This document shows positions 44,440 to 53,692 of a stretch of DNA of 64,000 nt, in pieces. The position numbers and the translations under genes are program-made. The stretch is taken from the NCBI RefSeq assembly GCF_002150505.1, contig NZ_MSSV01000002.1:310001-374000 (forward strand). The letters are read 5' to 3'. Numbering within the stretch: position 1 is the first letter of the stretch; every line of letters begins with the position of its first letter. Under the pieces are notes generated by a model. The model made no database searches. It was not told the DNA's origin and saw only the letters and a list, made by a program, of their open reading frames with translations. The stretch is from Algoriphagus ratkowskyi. Lineage in GTDB: Bacteria > Bacteroidota > Bacteroidia > Cytophagales > Cyclobacteriaceae.

Positions 44440-46449
44440 TTATGAAAGTAATGCTTTCGCTCTTCTTACCACGTTTTCAATCGTAAATCCATATTCCTGC
44501 ATTACTTGCTCGCCTGGGGCCGATTCGCCAAATCTATTGATGCCAATAATATCACCTTCATCCGTTACATATTTATGCCAGCCTAAAGGCGAGCCGGCTT
44601 CCACCGCCAATCGTTTCTTCAGCGCTTGTGGAAATATTTTTTCTTTATAAGCGGCATTCTGTTTTTCAAACAATTCCCATGAAGGCATACTTACTACACG
44701 CGCCCCAATGTTCTGCTCTTTTAATTGCTGCTGTGCGGCAATCATTAATTGAACTTCAGATCCGGTGGCAATCAAAATTATTTCCGGGTTTGTTTCTGAT
44801 TCGGATAGAATGTAGGCTCCCTTTTCCAATGCATCCGCCTTCGCATATTTCTCCTGGTCAATTACCGGAAGTCCCTGTCTAGTTAATATAATAGCTACCG
44901 GGCCGTCGTTATGTTCTATGGCAACTCTCCATGCATGTGTTGTTTCATTGGCATCGGCAGGGCGAATAACCGTTATGTTTGGTATAGATCTTAATGAGAT
45001 TAATTGTTCAATGGGCTGATGCGTTGTTCCATCTTCACCCAATGCGATACTATCATGAGTGTAAATAAATATTGGACGAATTTTCATGATGGCAGCGAGG
45101 CGAATTGGAGGTCGCATATATTCGGAGAAAATAAGGAATGTAGCGCCATAAGGAATAATAAATTTGCTAAGGGCTAGCCCATTTAAGATGGCTCCCATGG
45201 CATGTTCTCTTATTCCGAAATGGAAATTTCGCCCTGAATAATTTTCTGAAGTAAATGATTTGTAATTCTCCAAGTCCGTGTCTGTGGATGGAGCCAGATC
45301 TGCAGAACCGCCAATTAGGTTAGGCAAATAATCAGCAATCGCATTCAGTACTTTTCCAGAAGCTTTGCGGGTTGCTATTTCCTTATCTCCGGCTTTAAAT
45401 ACGGGTAACTTTTCCTTCCACCCTACAGGTAACTTTCCGCTGCTTAATAATTCATATTCATTAGCCTGTTCTGTATATTTTTCTTTATAGCTCCTGAATA
45501 ATTCATTCCAGCTCTCTTCTTTTTTTATTCCCTTCTTTCCGGCAGCACGGTAATAATCCAAAACTTTACCAGGCACTTCAAAATATTTATCAGGGTCAAA
45601 ACCAAAATGCTTTTTCACTAATTTTACTTCATCTTCACCCAACGGAGAACCGTGTGCGGCAGCAGTACCAGCTTTATTAGGACTCCCATAACCGATGTGA
45701 GTACGAACTTTTATCAAAGAAGGTCTTTTTGTATCTGCTTGTGCATTTTTTATAGCTGCAGATAACTCCACTATATCATTACCGTCTGCAAGCACCTGGA
45801 CATGCCAACCATATGCTTCAAAGCGTTGAGCTACATCTTCGTCGAAAGCTAAATTTGTACTTCCCTCAATAGTAATATGATTATCATCATAGAGATAAAT
45901 CATATTACCTAACTGAAGATGCCCTGCCAAAGATGCCGCTTCAGCAGTTACACCTTCCATCAAATCGCCATCACTGCAAATGGCATAAATTTTATAATCG
46001 AAAATATCAAATCCCGGCTTATTGTAACGTGCAGCCATATATTTTTGTGCAATTGCAAATCCTACTCCATTGGCAAAACCCTGTCCTAATGGACCTGTGG
46101 TCACTTCAATGCCTGCTAATAATCCGTATTCAGGATGCCCTGCGGTTTTGCTATGAAGTTGCCGGAATTTTTTAAGATCATCCATGGAGATATCATAGCC
46201 GGTTAAGTATAAAAAAGTATACTGTAACATGCAGGCATGACCGGCTGACAAAATAAAACGATCACGATTTATCCACTCAGGATTTTTCGGATTATAGTTC
46301 ATACTCTCTGACCACAGCACATGGCCTAGCGGTGCCAAACCCATGGGAGTACCCGGATGACCTGAGTTTGCTTTTTGAACAGCATCTGCCGCTAAGATTC
46401 TTACTGTATTGATGCCTAATTGTTGAATATTTTCTGTTGTTTTATCCAT
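44440..46449 (-). CDS. tkt: Transketolase
   Basis: A 669-residue thiamine-diphosphate enzyme of the non-oxidative pentose-phosphate pathway. It shows ANSGHPGTPMGLAPLG (about 27-42), the ThDP motif GDGDLMEGVTAEAASLAG...NMIYLYDDN (about 152-186), the central pyrimidine domain with RNFHFGIREHAMGA (about 402-415) and DSIALGEDGTTHQPIEQL. The length matches the full-size bacterial enzyme. It starts 22 bp after the glucoamylase-family gene and lies directly upstream of rpiB and tal. Confidence 0.97.
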   Translation of the reverse strand: MDKTTENIQQLGINTVRILAADAVQKANSGHPGTPMGLAPLGHVLWSESMNYNPKNPEWINRDRFILSAGHACMLQYTFLYLTGYDISMDDLKKFRQLHSKTAGHPEYGLLAGIEVTTGPLGQGFANGVGFAIAQKYMAARYNKPGFDIFDYKIYAICSDGDLMEGVTAEAASLAGHLQLGNMIYLYDDNHITIEGSTNLAFDEDVAQRFEAYGWHVQVLADGNDIVELSAAIKNAQADTKRPSLIKVRTHIGYGSPNKAGTAAAHGSPLGEDEVKLVKKHFGFDPDKYFEVPGKVLDYYRAAGKKGIKKEESWNELFRSYKEKYTEQANEYELLSSGKLPVGWKEKLPVFKAGDKEIATRKASGKVLNAIADYLPNLIGGSADLAPSTDTDLENYKSFTSENYSGRNFHFGIREHAMGAILNGLALSKFIIPYGATFLIFSEYMRPPIRLAAIMKIRPIFIYTHDSIALGEDGTTHQPIEQLISLRSIPNITVIRPADANETTHAWRVAIEHNDGPVAIILTRQGLPVIDQEKYAKADALEKGAYILSESETNPEIILIATGSEVQLMIAAQQQLKEQNIGARVVSMPSWELFEKQNAAYKEKIFPQALKKRLAVEAGSPLGWHKYVTDEGDIIGINRFGESAPGEQVMQEYGFTIENVVRRAKALLS

Positions 46450-46471
46450 GGAAGTTTAATCAGAAATGTTA

Positions 46472-47821
46472 TTAAGAAGATTTAGCGTTGAGCCAGCCAC
46501 CTGTAAAACTTGCCAGTCGCAAACCTTTTATGATAGGATGACTTTTTTTCATTTGATTCCATATCAACCCTGATTTATAATTTTCGATCATTAAAATGAT
46601 CGGACCTTGATTTAATCCAAATTTCCATGGTGAAAACCAAACACTTTGGTGAGTGTCTTTGACAGGAAAAGTGGGGTTAAAACTTGCATCAAAACCATAT
46701 TTACCATGTTTTTCAAAATCATGTCTTTCTATGGCATGGCGAATGGTTCTTAGAACAACCTCTGGTGCAAACGGAAGCGAAGCTGCAACTGCCCAGGGAG
46801 CAATTGTGCCGTCGTCCGGCCCAAAAGGGATCCCTCTTGCCCTGTAATCAAAAAACTTTCTTGGAACACCGTTAACAATACGCTTACTGGGGCCGGGGCC
46901 ATCACTTGCCGTAAACCCCCAACAATTTTCGCCATAGTGAGCGAATCCCAAAGGATTTTCTATGGCATAGCGTTGCTGGACAAGGGTTGCACGCCGACTG
47001 TTTTCAAAGTAATCCACACCGATCTTTTTATTCAGCTCATCACCGATGCCGTTAAAATCAAGCCATATGTGCGACATCTGGTGTATAAAAAGAGGGCCGG
47101 CATAAATATGTTCTATTCCGTATAGTTTTTTAAATTCAAAAGTGGATATCCATTTTTTATAGATAGATGGATTGATGGGGAATGTGGGCGAGCCGAGTGC
47201 CAGTATATACATAATATGCGCCTCGCTATACTTTTCGTCCCAACGGAAACGAAGAAAGCCGGATTCCGGCTTCCACCCATGGGCAACCGAGTCACGACCG
47301 TTCAACGCCCACTTCCAATCAACCCGGGCATAGAGTTCATCGGCAATAGACCGGATTTCGGTTTCGGATTTATTTTCCCCTGAAAAATAATTTCGTGCAG
47401 TCAACACTCCGGCCAATAATATAGCGGTATCAATCGTGGACAATTCACTATTTAATGCCCTTTTTCCGGTCTGCATATCCAGGAAGTGATAATAGAATCC
47501 CTTGTATCCTGTCGCATCCACTTCGATACCCTGATGGCTGGTATGGAAAAACTTTAAAACGGTAAGCGTCCTTTTGATTGCCTCATCCCGGGATATATAT
47601 CCGCGCTCAATACCGACAATATAGCAGCTCAACCCCATACCTACCGCTGCTATACTTGACGGAGATCCTGGTTGGCTTTTATCCGCTATTAACCCGGTAT
47701 GCCCGTTCACCTCTTTTAGGAAATACCCAAAGGTTTCCCGCTGAAGGAGATCCATCATTTCTGTATCGGTACTCTGGGGATTTATCTTTTGCAAGTGTTT
47801 AGATCTTAATGGTTGCGTCAT
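46472..47821 (-). CDS. Glucoamylase-family glycoside hydrolase (PF10091 / GH144-like), cytoplasmic
   Basis: A 449-residue (alpha/alpha)6-barrel protein. It starts LLQRETFGYFLKEVNGHTGLIADKS and contains GMGLSCYIVGIERGYISRDEA, a substrate-site WGFTASDGPGP (about 300-310), RARGIPFGPDDGTIAPWAVAAS and PVKDTHQSVWFSP (about 388-400). These match the glucoamylase-like family (Pfam PF10091), which includes GH144 beta-1,2-glucanases. No signal peptide is visible, unlike typical secreted members, so it may act on imported glucans. It is the first gene of the sugar-phosphate operon and would feed glucose or glucose phosphate to the enzymes below it. Confidence 0.8.
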   Translation of the reverse strand: MTQPLRSKHLQKINPQSTDTEMMDLLQRETFGYFLKEVNGHTGLIADKSQPGSPSSIAAVGMGLSCYIVGIERGYISRDEAIKRTLTVLKFFHTSHQGIEVDATGYKGFYYHFLDMQTGKRALNSELSTIDTAILLAGVLTARNYFSGENKSETEIRSIADELYARVDWKWALNGRDSVAHGWKPESGFLRFRWDEKYSEAHIMYILALGSPTFPINPSIYKKWISTFEFKKLYGIEHIYAGPLFIHQMSHIWLDFNGIGDELNKKIGVDYFENSRRATLVQQRYAIENPLGFAHYGENCWGFTASDGPGPSKRIVNGVPRKFFDYRARGIPFGPDDGTIAPWAVAASLPFAPEVVLRTIRHAIERHDFEKHGKYGFDASFNPTFPVKDTHQSVWFSPWKFGLNQGPIILMIENYKSGLIWNQMKKSHPIIKGLRLASFTGGWLNAKSS

Positions 47822-48301
47822 TCTACTGCTTTTACCTGAATTTGACTTTCCTATTTAGATGCTTTTTTATACTTTACTGTCTTTATCTATTAACTAACAG
47901 ACCCTGAACTTTCAAGAATTATATTGCTGACCTACGCCATATGACTCCCCTATTCGACTTTAAATGTGAGATGAAGCTTTTATTTTAAACTATTGCTTTT
48001 TGATAGTAATTAATTAATATTTTACTAACCTCATTAAACGACAGTTTTATAAGTATTAGAAGCTCTGTAATACTTTGTTTAAATCTTTGTGGTTCTAGGA
48101 ATAACTCCCTCAATTCATTTATAACATTCTATGATAAAATCATTTGTCATTTTAAATCACCCATAGGTATTTCCACATAGGACAGGAAAAATATTTTGAA
48201 AGGATTTCTATCTCGATAACAGCACACATATCTCCCATTAATATAATTACTAAGCAGGCAATAGTAAAAAATATAAGAGCTAATAAACTTTTTCATCATG
48301 A
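47822..48301. other. Intergenic region, probably the promoter of the sugar-phosphate operon
   Basis: No supported gene is seen. Near its right end the minus strand from the ATG at 48299 gives a short frame (MMKKFISSYIF). With one base deleted in a T6 run it would continue as a small hydrophobic protein of about 48 residues; this is too weak to call a gene. The remainder is AT-rich and likely holds the promoter of the operon starting at 47821. Confidence 0.4.
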
Positions 48302-48685
48302 TTATTTTTTTTCTCTCTTTTCAAGCATCTTATTTTCTATCATTTCCTTTTTAATATCCTGCCGGACCAGTCCGAATAAACTCATATAGATATTGGCAAT
48401 CCACACCAATGAAAATCCTGCAATTATATAACCTCGCCAATCACTCATCAGTAATGTGTAATTCGTTATAAAAAGAAAAAGAATCGTTACGTAATGGCTA
48501 AAGCAATATTCACAGGTAAAGAGATAAAAGAATTTTCTTTCCACTATGGTTTTACCTCGCACACTTCGATTAACACAATAGTCTTTGAATTCACGAAAAA
48601 CTTCTTCGTGAGTCACTGTCCACGCGATGCAGGCAATGGGTATGGCCAATATAAAAAGCCAGATTAATTGTACCGAGACCGTCAA
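48302..48685 (-). CDS. Hypothetical multi-pass membrane protein
   Basis: A 127-residue protein with three hydrophobic helices (about 5-24, 53-75 and 84-106). It has a short soluble loop with a CEYCFSH segment (about 57-63) and a basic tail, NKMLEKREKK. The start appears to be a TTG at 48685 that overlaps the stop of a small upstream frame (TTGA); no other in-frame ATG fits. The pair Cys-x-x-Cys-x-x-x-His could bind metal. No family is recognised. It is co-oriented with the universal stress gene upstream. Confidence 0.5.
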   Translation of the reverse strand: MTVSVQLIWLFILAIPIACIAWTVTHEEVFREFKDYCVNRSVRGKTIVERKFFYLFTCEYCFSHYVTILFLFITNYTLLMSDWRGYIIAGFSLVWIANIYMSLFGLVRQDIKKEMIENKMLEKREKK

Positions 48686-48837
48686 TATACTCGTCGCGTC
48701 AAACTTATAGTATCCATTCCTAATTTAGCATCAGTCACGAATAAACTTCTATCACTGGCAAGAAAAATCAAACTTTCCATGCCAATCCCAGACAAGCTTT
48801 CCTTCATTAACGTTTTTTTGTTTTCCAGTTTTTTCAT
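48682..48837 (-). CDS. Possible small protein between the usp gene and a membrane protein
   Basis: A 51-residue frame from the ATG at 48837 (MKKLENKKTLMKESLSGIGM...ISLTRRVY). Its stop overlaps the TTG start of the following membrane protein gene, a sign of translational coupling. The composition is plausible but no family is known. It lies 49 bp after the usp stop. Low confidence; it may be a leader peptide or non-coding. Confidence 0.3.
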   Translation of the reverse strand: MKKLENKKTLMKESLSGIGMESLIFLASDRSLFVTDAKLGMDTISLTRRVY

Positions 48838-48885
48838 TATTCTTTTTGATTTTTGTAATTTTAAATACAAATATAGAATGCTGTT

Positions 48886-49722
48886 TTATTCTCCCAAGGA
48901 ATACGTCCATATTGGACAATCCATACGATTGACAACCTCTTCAGCCACACTTCCTGAGAATAAATGAGCCAGACCTTTGCGACTGTGCGTACCCATAGCA
49001 ATCATATCCGCCTTAATCTCAATAGTGAAATTGATGATGGCATCCGATTCGTAAAAATCATTTCGCGTGTTAATTGTATAATTCTGAAGATCAAAATCCT
49101 TCGCATACGCTTCCATCATATCTTTCTCATCAATTGTTCTCTTCATATTGTGAGGTGTATTCACCAGCAACAGATGAAGCTTAGCAGAAAAGAAATTTTG
49201 TAATTCTTTGATATGAATCAGTAATTTATTTTGATTCGGATCAAGTGTGGTGGGAAATACAATGTTTTTAATGTCAGACAACTCGAGCGACTTCCTAATG
49301 GCCAATACAGGCAATGGGGAGAAGCGAACAACTTTTTCAGTATTTGAACCCACAAGAAACTCTTTAATCCCTGTTGCCCCTTGTGTACCCATAACAATCA
49401 AATCCACGCTATTTTCTTCTGCTATATGAATAATAGTTCTTGTGATGGGGCCGTGCTCTATCATGGAGCGAACATTGATTGACCCATTCGTCCACTTGGT
49501 CTTCAGTTCTTCTAGTTTCTTTTCGGCACTTAAATTCATATCATTCAAGAAATTATCTTCAAAATAAAGTGCTGGTACCTGTATTGTGCCGCGCAAAACT
49601 GGAAGCTCAATTACATGGAGTAAAATAATTTCTCCTTTGCTTTGTTGCGCAATCTGAAATGCAAATATGAAGGCCTGAACTGCCGAATCAGAAAAATCGC
49701 AAGGGACGAGTATCTTTTTCAT
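48886..49722 (-). CDS. Universal stress protein with two UspA domains
   Basis: A 278-residue tandem UspA protein. The first domain (about 1-145) starts MKKILVPCDFSDSAVQAFIF and has the ATP-binding-type loop GTQGATGIKEFLVGSNTEKVV (about 116-136). The second (about 150-278) ends with GTHSRKGLAHLFSGSVAEEVV (about 245-265). Both G-x2-G-x9-G signatures are present, so nucleotide binding is likely. Universal stress proteins help survival under starvation or stress. A second tandem UspA protein is encoded at 55754-56587. Confidence 0.92.
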   Translation of the reverse strand: MKKILVPCDFSDSAVQAFIFAFQIAQQSKGEIILLHVIELPVLRGTIQVPALYFEDNFLNDMNLSAEKKLEELKTKWTNGSINVRSMIEHGPITRTIIHIAEENSVDLIVMGTQGATGIKEFLVGSNTEKVVRFSPLPVLAIRKSLELSDIKNIVFPTTLDPNQNKLLIHIKELQNFFSAKLHLLLVNTPHNMKRTIDEKDMMEAYAKDFDLQNYTINTRNDFYESDAIINFTIEIKADMIAMGTHSRKGLAHLFSGSVAEEVVNRMDCPIWTYSLGE

Positions 49723-49868
49723 TTGTTTTATTTTATGTAAATAATCATTAGTAAAATTTATTTCTTAAAATGGATCTGAGAGTTTGTTTGATTCGCCGTA
49801 CCCTGTGATTGACATTTTAAAGTTTGATGCTTTCACTTGCCCTACCCTATTCTCAAAAAAATCATTTT

Positions 49869-51554
49869 TTACACTACATATTTATCCCAAAGTCCGTAGG
49901 TTTCTTTGATTTTCCCTTTAGAAAAGGAAAGTGTCACTATGATAAGTCCGGCAAGGCTACTGCTTAGGGTGTGCGCCATATTGCTATCCTCTATCAACCA
50001 AGGCATAACTACCAGCGCTAGTCCTAACAATACGTTGAAATAGCGAAAACTTCTAAGTACTTCGGCCATGGCCACTACTGCAAAAACGATCACGAGTGCT
50101 CCTCCCAAGTGGTTCAAGTTTGCAGCAGATGTTTCTATTCCCATCTGGAAAACGGCTGGAGAAATCATCAACCAAAGTCCAATGATTACAGAAATGGTTA
50201 ATTGCCAAGGAGCAGTCATTCCCCATAGCGATGATTTAAAAACCTTCCAGGGGTTGTCTACAAATGTTGCCAAGTCTGGGGAACGTTGATCGTTTTCAGT
50301 GGAAAGCGCTTCACCGCCTTTCCAAAATACTGTCCATAACGAATCTCCTTTCTGTTTTCTCTGCACCATGTGTTGCCACATAGCAATGACTTCATCGATT
50401 TGTAACGGAATCATGGGAAGCATAATAATGGCAGAAAACAGGCAAAGTGCACACCATGCGCCTACGGTAAGTGGCTGGGAAACCACTAAGAATATACTCA
50501 CAAAACCTAGTGGAATGACCAAAATACCAAAAAAAGTAACCATCCAAGGCATAGTCCGCCATCGGGAAGTGCCGCCCATAAATCCCATTAGAAATTCCAG
50601 CGTATAGGCGAGCGTGCCCAGTGCCGCATCTGAAATGGGAAAACTATGAGACATATCGGAGTTCAAAACATTTAAAGTGCCTTCCCCAAAAAAAGGATCC
50701 CAAACGGTATCTATATAACCTAATTGAAATGCTCCCAAATAGCGGGAGGCTATCCACCCGATAAATGCCAAGCCAATCATAATAGATCGCTGTGGCCAGC
50801 TGGAGGGATTGTAACTCCAACCGGTAGGCACATTGCCCCCCATTTTCATAAAAGTGATCATATTGGGCATACCGGGTATGAGGATGGATAAGGCAATAAT
50901 TAAAACCCCGACCAGGGTACCGTTGTAGTAGGCTACAGCAGTTGGTGCCCAAAAAATGAATGGAGCCATACTAATCCATATTCCTATAAAACAACTGATC
51001 CAAACGCTATAAGGACGGTTTGGCTTAAGGGATCTCCAACCAAAAATAACCAGAAGCACCCCACTAATGATATCGCTCCAATACATGGCAGCAATACGAT
51101 CACTAAGGGACAACCAAACTGGTCTTCCTCCAGCAGGTGCTACCGCATTCTTGCCATAATCAAAAGTAAGTGGTGAAGCGATCATCCAAAATCCCAGCAA
51201 TACAATAACCCAGTAAACCCAGAGCGTTTGTTTGTGGTGATCTTTCAACATTTTCATGCGATCATCTGCACTCATTTTCATCGCGCCCATATCCATATCC
51301 ATGTGTTTATGGCCCTTTTTGTGTTCGTGGCCTTCCATGTCCATTATTGGTCGGGTGACGCCTCGTGAGCCCATACCTTCCATTTTGTGAGATTTTTCTT
51401 CCCCTTTGGGTACAAGCTTCATCCCGCACTTAGGGCATTTTCCCGGCTTATCGCTGATAATTTCAGGATGCATGGAGCAAGTGTATTGTGTGCCTTGTTT
51501 TTTGTCACCCTTCTTAGGATCGTGACTGTGCATTTCATCTTTCATGTTTTCCAT
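49869..51554 (-). CDS. Multi-pass membrane protein with HMBD, SPW-type and VKOR-like parts
   Basis: A 561-residue protein from the ATG at 51554 (MENMKDEMHSHDPKK); a TTG at 51602 and an ATG at 51545 are alternatives. The N-terminal heavy-metal-binding module reads YTCSMHPEIISDKPGKCPKCGMKL (about 22-45), with a His-rich linker. Around ten hydrophobic helices follow. They include W-rich SPW-repeat-like segments (YWSDIISGVLLVIFGWRSLKPNRPYSVWI) and a VKOR-like stretch with GAWCALCLFSAIIMLP (about 368-384). The family is found in Bacteroidota metal islands. It may couple metal sensing to membrane redox, but this is inference. The domains overlap in a fusion not commonly named. Confidence 0.6.
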   Translation of the reverse strand: MENMKDEMHSHDPKKGDKKQGTQYTCSMHPEIISDKPGKCPKCGMKLVPKGEEKSHKMEGMGSRGVTRPIMDMEGHEHKKGHKHMDMDMGAMKMSADDRMKMLKDHHKQTLWVYWVIVLLGFWMIASPLTFDYGKNAVAPAGGRPVWLSLSDRIAAMYWSDIISGVLLVIFGWRSLKPNRPYSVWISCFIGIWISMAPFIFWAPTAVAYYNGTLVGVLIIALSILIPGMPNMITFMKMGGNVPTGWSYNPSSWPQRSIMIGLAFIGWIASRYLGAFQLGYIDTVWDPFFGEGTLNVLNSDMSHSFPISDAALGTLAYTLEFLMGFMGGTSRWRTMPWMVTFFGILVIPLGFVSIFLVVSQPLTVGAWCALCLFSAIIMLPMIPLQIDEVIAMWQHMVQRKQKGDSLWTVFWKGGEALSTENDQRSPDLATFVDNPWKVFKSSLWGMTAPWQLTISVIIGLWLMISPAVFQMGIETSAANLNHLGGALVIVFAVVAMAEVLRSFRYFNVLLGLALVVMPWLIEDSNMAHTLSSSLAGLIIVTLSFSKGKIKETYGLWDKYVV

Positions 51555-51614
51555 AACCCTATTACATTTATGCTTCCTTCCGTATGCGATAATCCTTCCC
51601 AAGTACAGTTTATT

Positions 51615-52544
51615 TTACTGGCGCTCCTTTTCTTTGTTCTTCTCGTCTTTTGCAAGCTTGATTAATTCTTTTAGCGTACCGGTATCATTCACCGTCACTT
51701 GACTATTTTTTATAGCATTGTTATCCGACACTAGATTCAAATCCATACTTAATTTATATTCTACTTTTCCTCCTTTGCTGATAAGCGGACCTAGGCTTTT
51801 AAAAATGTGGGAAAACGAAATGCGCAGAGGTAGTAATAGTTCCGTACTGTCCTGTTGTTTAATATCAATTGCTCCCAATTCTGCTCCGGTAATCCAGGGA
51901 TGGCCACCGAGCGAAAATTTATATTTCAAATCTTTTAACTGGAAAGGAAATTTATTCCTGTTTCCTATCATCACCTTTAAAAACAGGGTAACCCCCTTTA
52001 GGTTAAGTGAATCGTGAGATACTTCCTTTAGTCGTGCAGTGGGGATATAGAACAAGGGAAGCAGCTTCTCTGTATCTATCTCAAATTTCTTTTTGAAGGG
52101 TATGTGTGTATGGAATGTGGTTTGAATGCGGTACAACACACTGTCTTTTCCCAGTTGATCTGCTTTGGCGAGTGTTGCAAGCAGTTTTTCATTGTTAATA
52201 GTTACTGGCAGGTCAATCCAAGTGCTGTTCCATTTTCTTATAAGAAGTGATTTTGTATACGTGCTTTTGATCACCTCCACGTCACCGATAAATAGTTTGT
52301 ATTGAAGACTATCGGCTGTAAAATTAAAAGGCAGTGGATTATGAATTAGTAATTTTTCGTCCATGTTGATTTCATCCGAACCCAAATTGGATATTTCAAC
52401 AATTCCTATCTCAAGACGAGGAATTAATAAAGTGCGGTAAGGACTTTCATTTTTTGAATAATGATAAAATTGCAACGCAAAAAATACTACAATTGGCAGT
52501 AGAATTAAAGCAAGTAAAACGAGTACTATCCGCTTAGCTTTCAT
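51615..52544 (-). CDS. LEA14/WHy-domain-like membrane-anchored protein
   Basis: A 309-residue protein with one N-terminal membrane helix (about 5-25, RIVLVLLALILLPIVVFFAL) and then two LEA14/WHy-like beta domains. The first has IVEISNLGSDEINMDEKLLIHNPLPFNF (about 48-75) and the second LKGVTLFLKVMIGNRNKFPFQLKDLKYKF (about 183-212). The NPLPF and NKFPF boxes are the typical signature of these desiccation-type domains, which bind no known ligand. The C terminus is a Lys-rich tail. It precedes the epimerase gene on the same strand. Confidence 0.65.
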   Translation of the reverse strand: MKAKRIVLVLLALILLPIVVFFALQFYHYSKNESPYRTLLIPRLEIGIVEISNLGSDEINMDEKLLIHNPLPFNFTADSLQYKLFIGDVEVIKSTYTKSLLIRKWNSTWIDLPVTINNEKLLATLAKADQLGKDSVLYRIQTTFHTHIPFKKKFEIDTEKLLPLFYIPTARLKEVSHDSLNLKGVTLFLKVMIGNRNKFPFQLKDLKYKFSLGGHPWITGAELGAIDIKQQDSTELLLPLRISFSHIFKSLGPLISKGGKVEYKLSMDLNLVSDNNAIKNSQVTVNDTGTLKELIKLAKDEKNKEKERQ

Positions 52545-52587
52545 GGAAATTTGCGTATAAATGCATGGTCATATCATTTCAACATCT

Positions 52588-53628
52588 CTATTTCTCTAAT
52601 TTATTTACCTGATAAAATTTCTTTGGATTGGCCTTTAAGTTTTCAACCATTTTGGGCAGGGTATCTCGCAAACCGTGCTTTGGTTTCCACCCCAACAACT
52701 TTTTAGCTTTGGAGCTGTCCATTTCAAAATGGTCATCGGCCAGATCGATCATCCAGGGTTTTATAAATGCTTTACCAAATAGGTTTTGCATAAAGGCACC
52801 AGCTTTGGCAAACCACTTTGGAATAGGGATAATAGGAGATTTTTTACCGGAAATTGCTTCACTGATAATGTCCTGCAATTCCTGATAGGTCAGGGTCTCA
52901 TCATCGCCAATATTCAATACGACTTCCTTTGGAAGGTCATTCCTTTTTTCAACAGCAAGGGCTATCGCATTGATGACATCATCTCGATGCACAAAGGTGC
53001 TGCCATGGGCGGTATTTGCTGGATAGAGCCGTGCTGAAATTTGCTTTTCATAAATACGCTGTACCTGATTGGTGATAGGTATTGAACTGCCCTCTTCACT
53101 ATACACACCTGCAATTCGCATCATTACTACAGGGATTTCACCCCGTTTGTCGTGCATCACTTTTTCAGTCGTGACTTTAGATTTAGGATAATCCCATTTA
53201 GGTTCCAACGGCGATTCTTCAGTAATTAAGACTCCTGGCGAGGAAGGTTTATAAACCAGCATGCTGCTTGAAAAAATGAATTGCTCCACTTCAAAATCCT
53301 GTAAGTATTTCAGCATCCGCTCAGTGCCTTTTACAGTCACTTTATCATACAGCTCAGAGGGTTCGCCTAAGAAATCATAATATGCCGCGAGATGCACAAC
53401 CGAGGCTATTTTGTTACCATAAGCGTAGCGAATTCTTTTGAATGCAAAGGCCATTCGTTCATCGTCGGTGAGATCCACACAGACACATTCTGCCTCAACG
53501 GGCGGAAATGGAGAGCCATCTTGGTCAAATCCAACGACATGGTATTTTTCAGCAAGCTTATGAATTAAGGCTGAGCCTATCATTCCACTGCTTCCTGTCA
53601 CAATTATTACTTCGGTTTTGTCTTTCAT
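52588..53628 (-). CDS. NAD-dependent epimerase/dehydratase family protein
   Basis: A 346-residue extended short-chain dehydrogenase. The NAD-binding Rossmann motif is VTGSSGMIGSALIHKLA (about 10-26, GxxGxxG). An FSSSMLVY and PKSKVTTE segment contributes the catalytic S and K near 117-155, but the tyrosine normally in YxxxK is in WDYPKSK (Y151). The substrate-binding half has STFVHRDDVINAIALAVEKR. The substrate is unknown; it may act on a sugar nucleotide or on a steroid/lipid. It shares the operon with the short-chain dehydrogenase upstream. Confidence 0.85.
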   Translation of the reverse strand: MKDKTEVIIVTGSSGMIGSALIHKLAEKYHVVGFDQDGSPFPPVEAECVCVDLTDDERMAFAFKRIRYAYGNKIASVVHLAAYYDFLGEPSELYDKVTVKGTERMLKYLQDFEVEQFIFSSSMLVYKPSSPGVLITEESPLEPKWDYPKSKVTTEKVMHDKRGEIPVVMMRIAGVYSEEGSSIPITNQVQRIYEKQISARLYPANTAHGSTFVHRDDVINAIALAVEKRNDLPKEVVLNIGDDETLTYQELQDIISEAISGKKSPIIPIPKWFAKAGAFMQNLFGKAFIKPWMIDLADDHFEMDSSKAKKLLGWKPKHGLRDTLPKMVENLKANPKKFYQVNKLEK

Positions 53629-53692
53629 TTTAATATTCTATTTCCTAAAAAATTAGAATTTATTTTTTAGGATCTAATTGGTAGGAAATATT

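Noticed and set aside
48150..48299. A frameshifted small hydrophobic protein before the membrane-protein gene
   Set aside because: It needs an arbitrary one-base correction in a T-run and has no recognised family.
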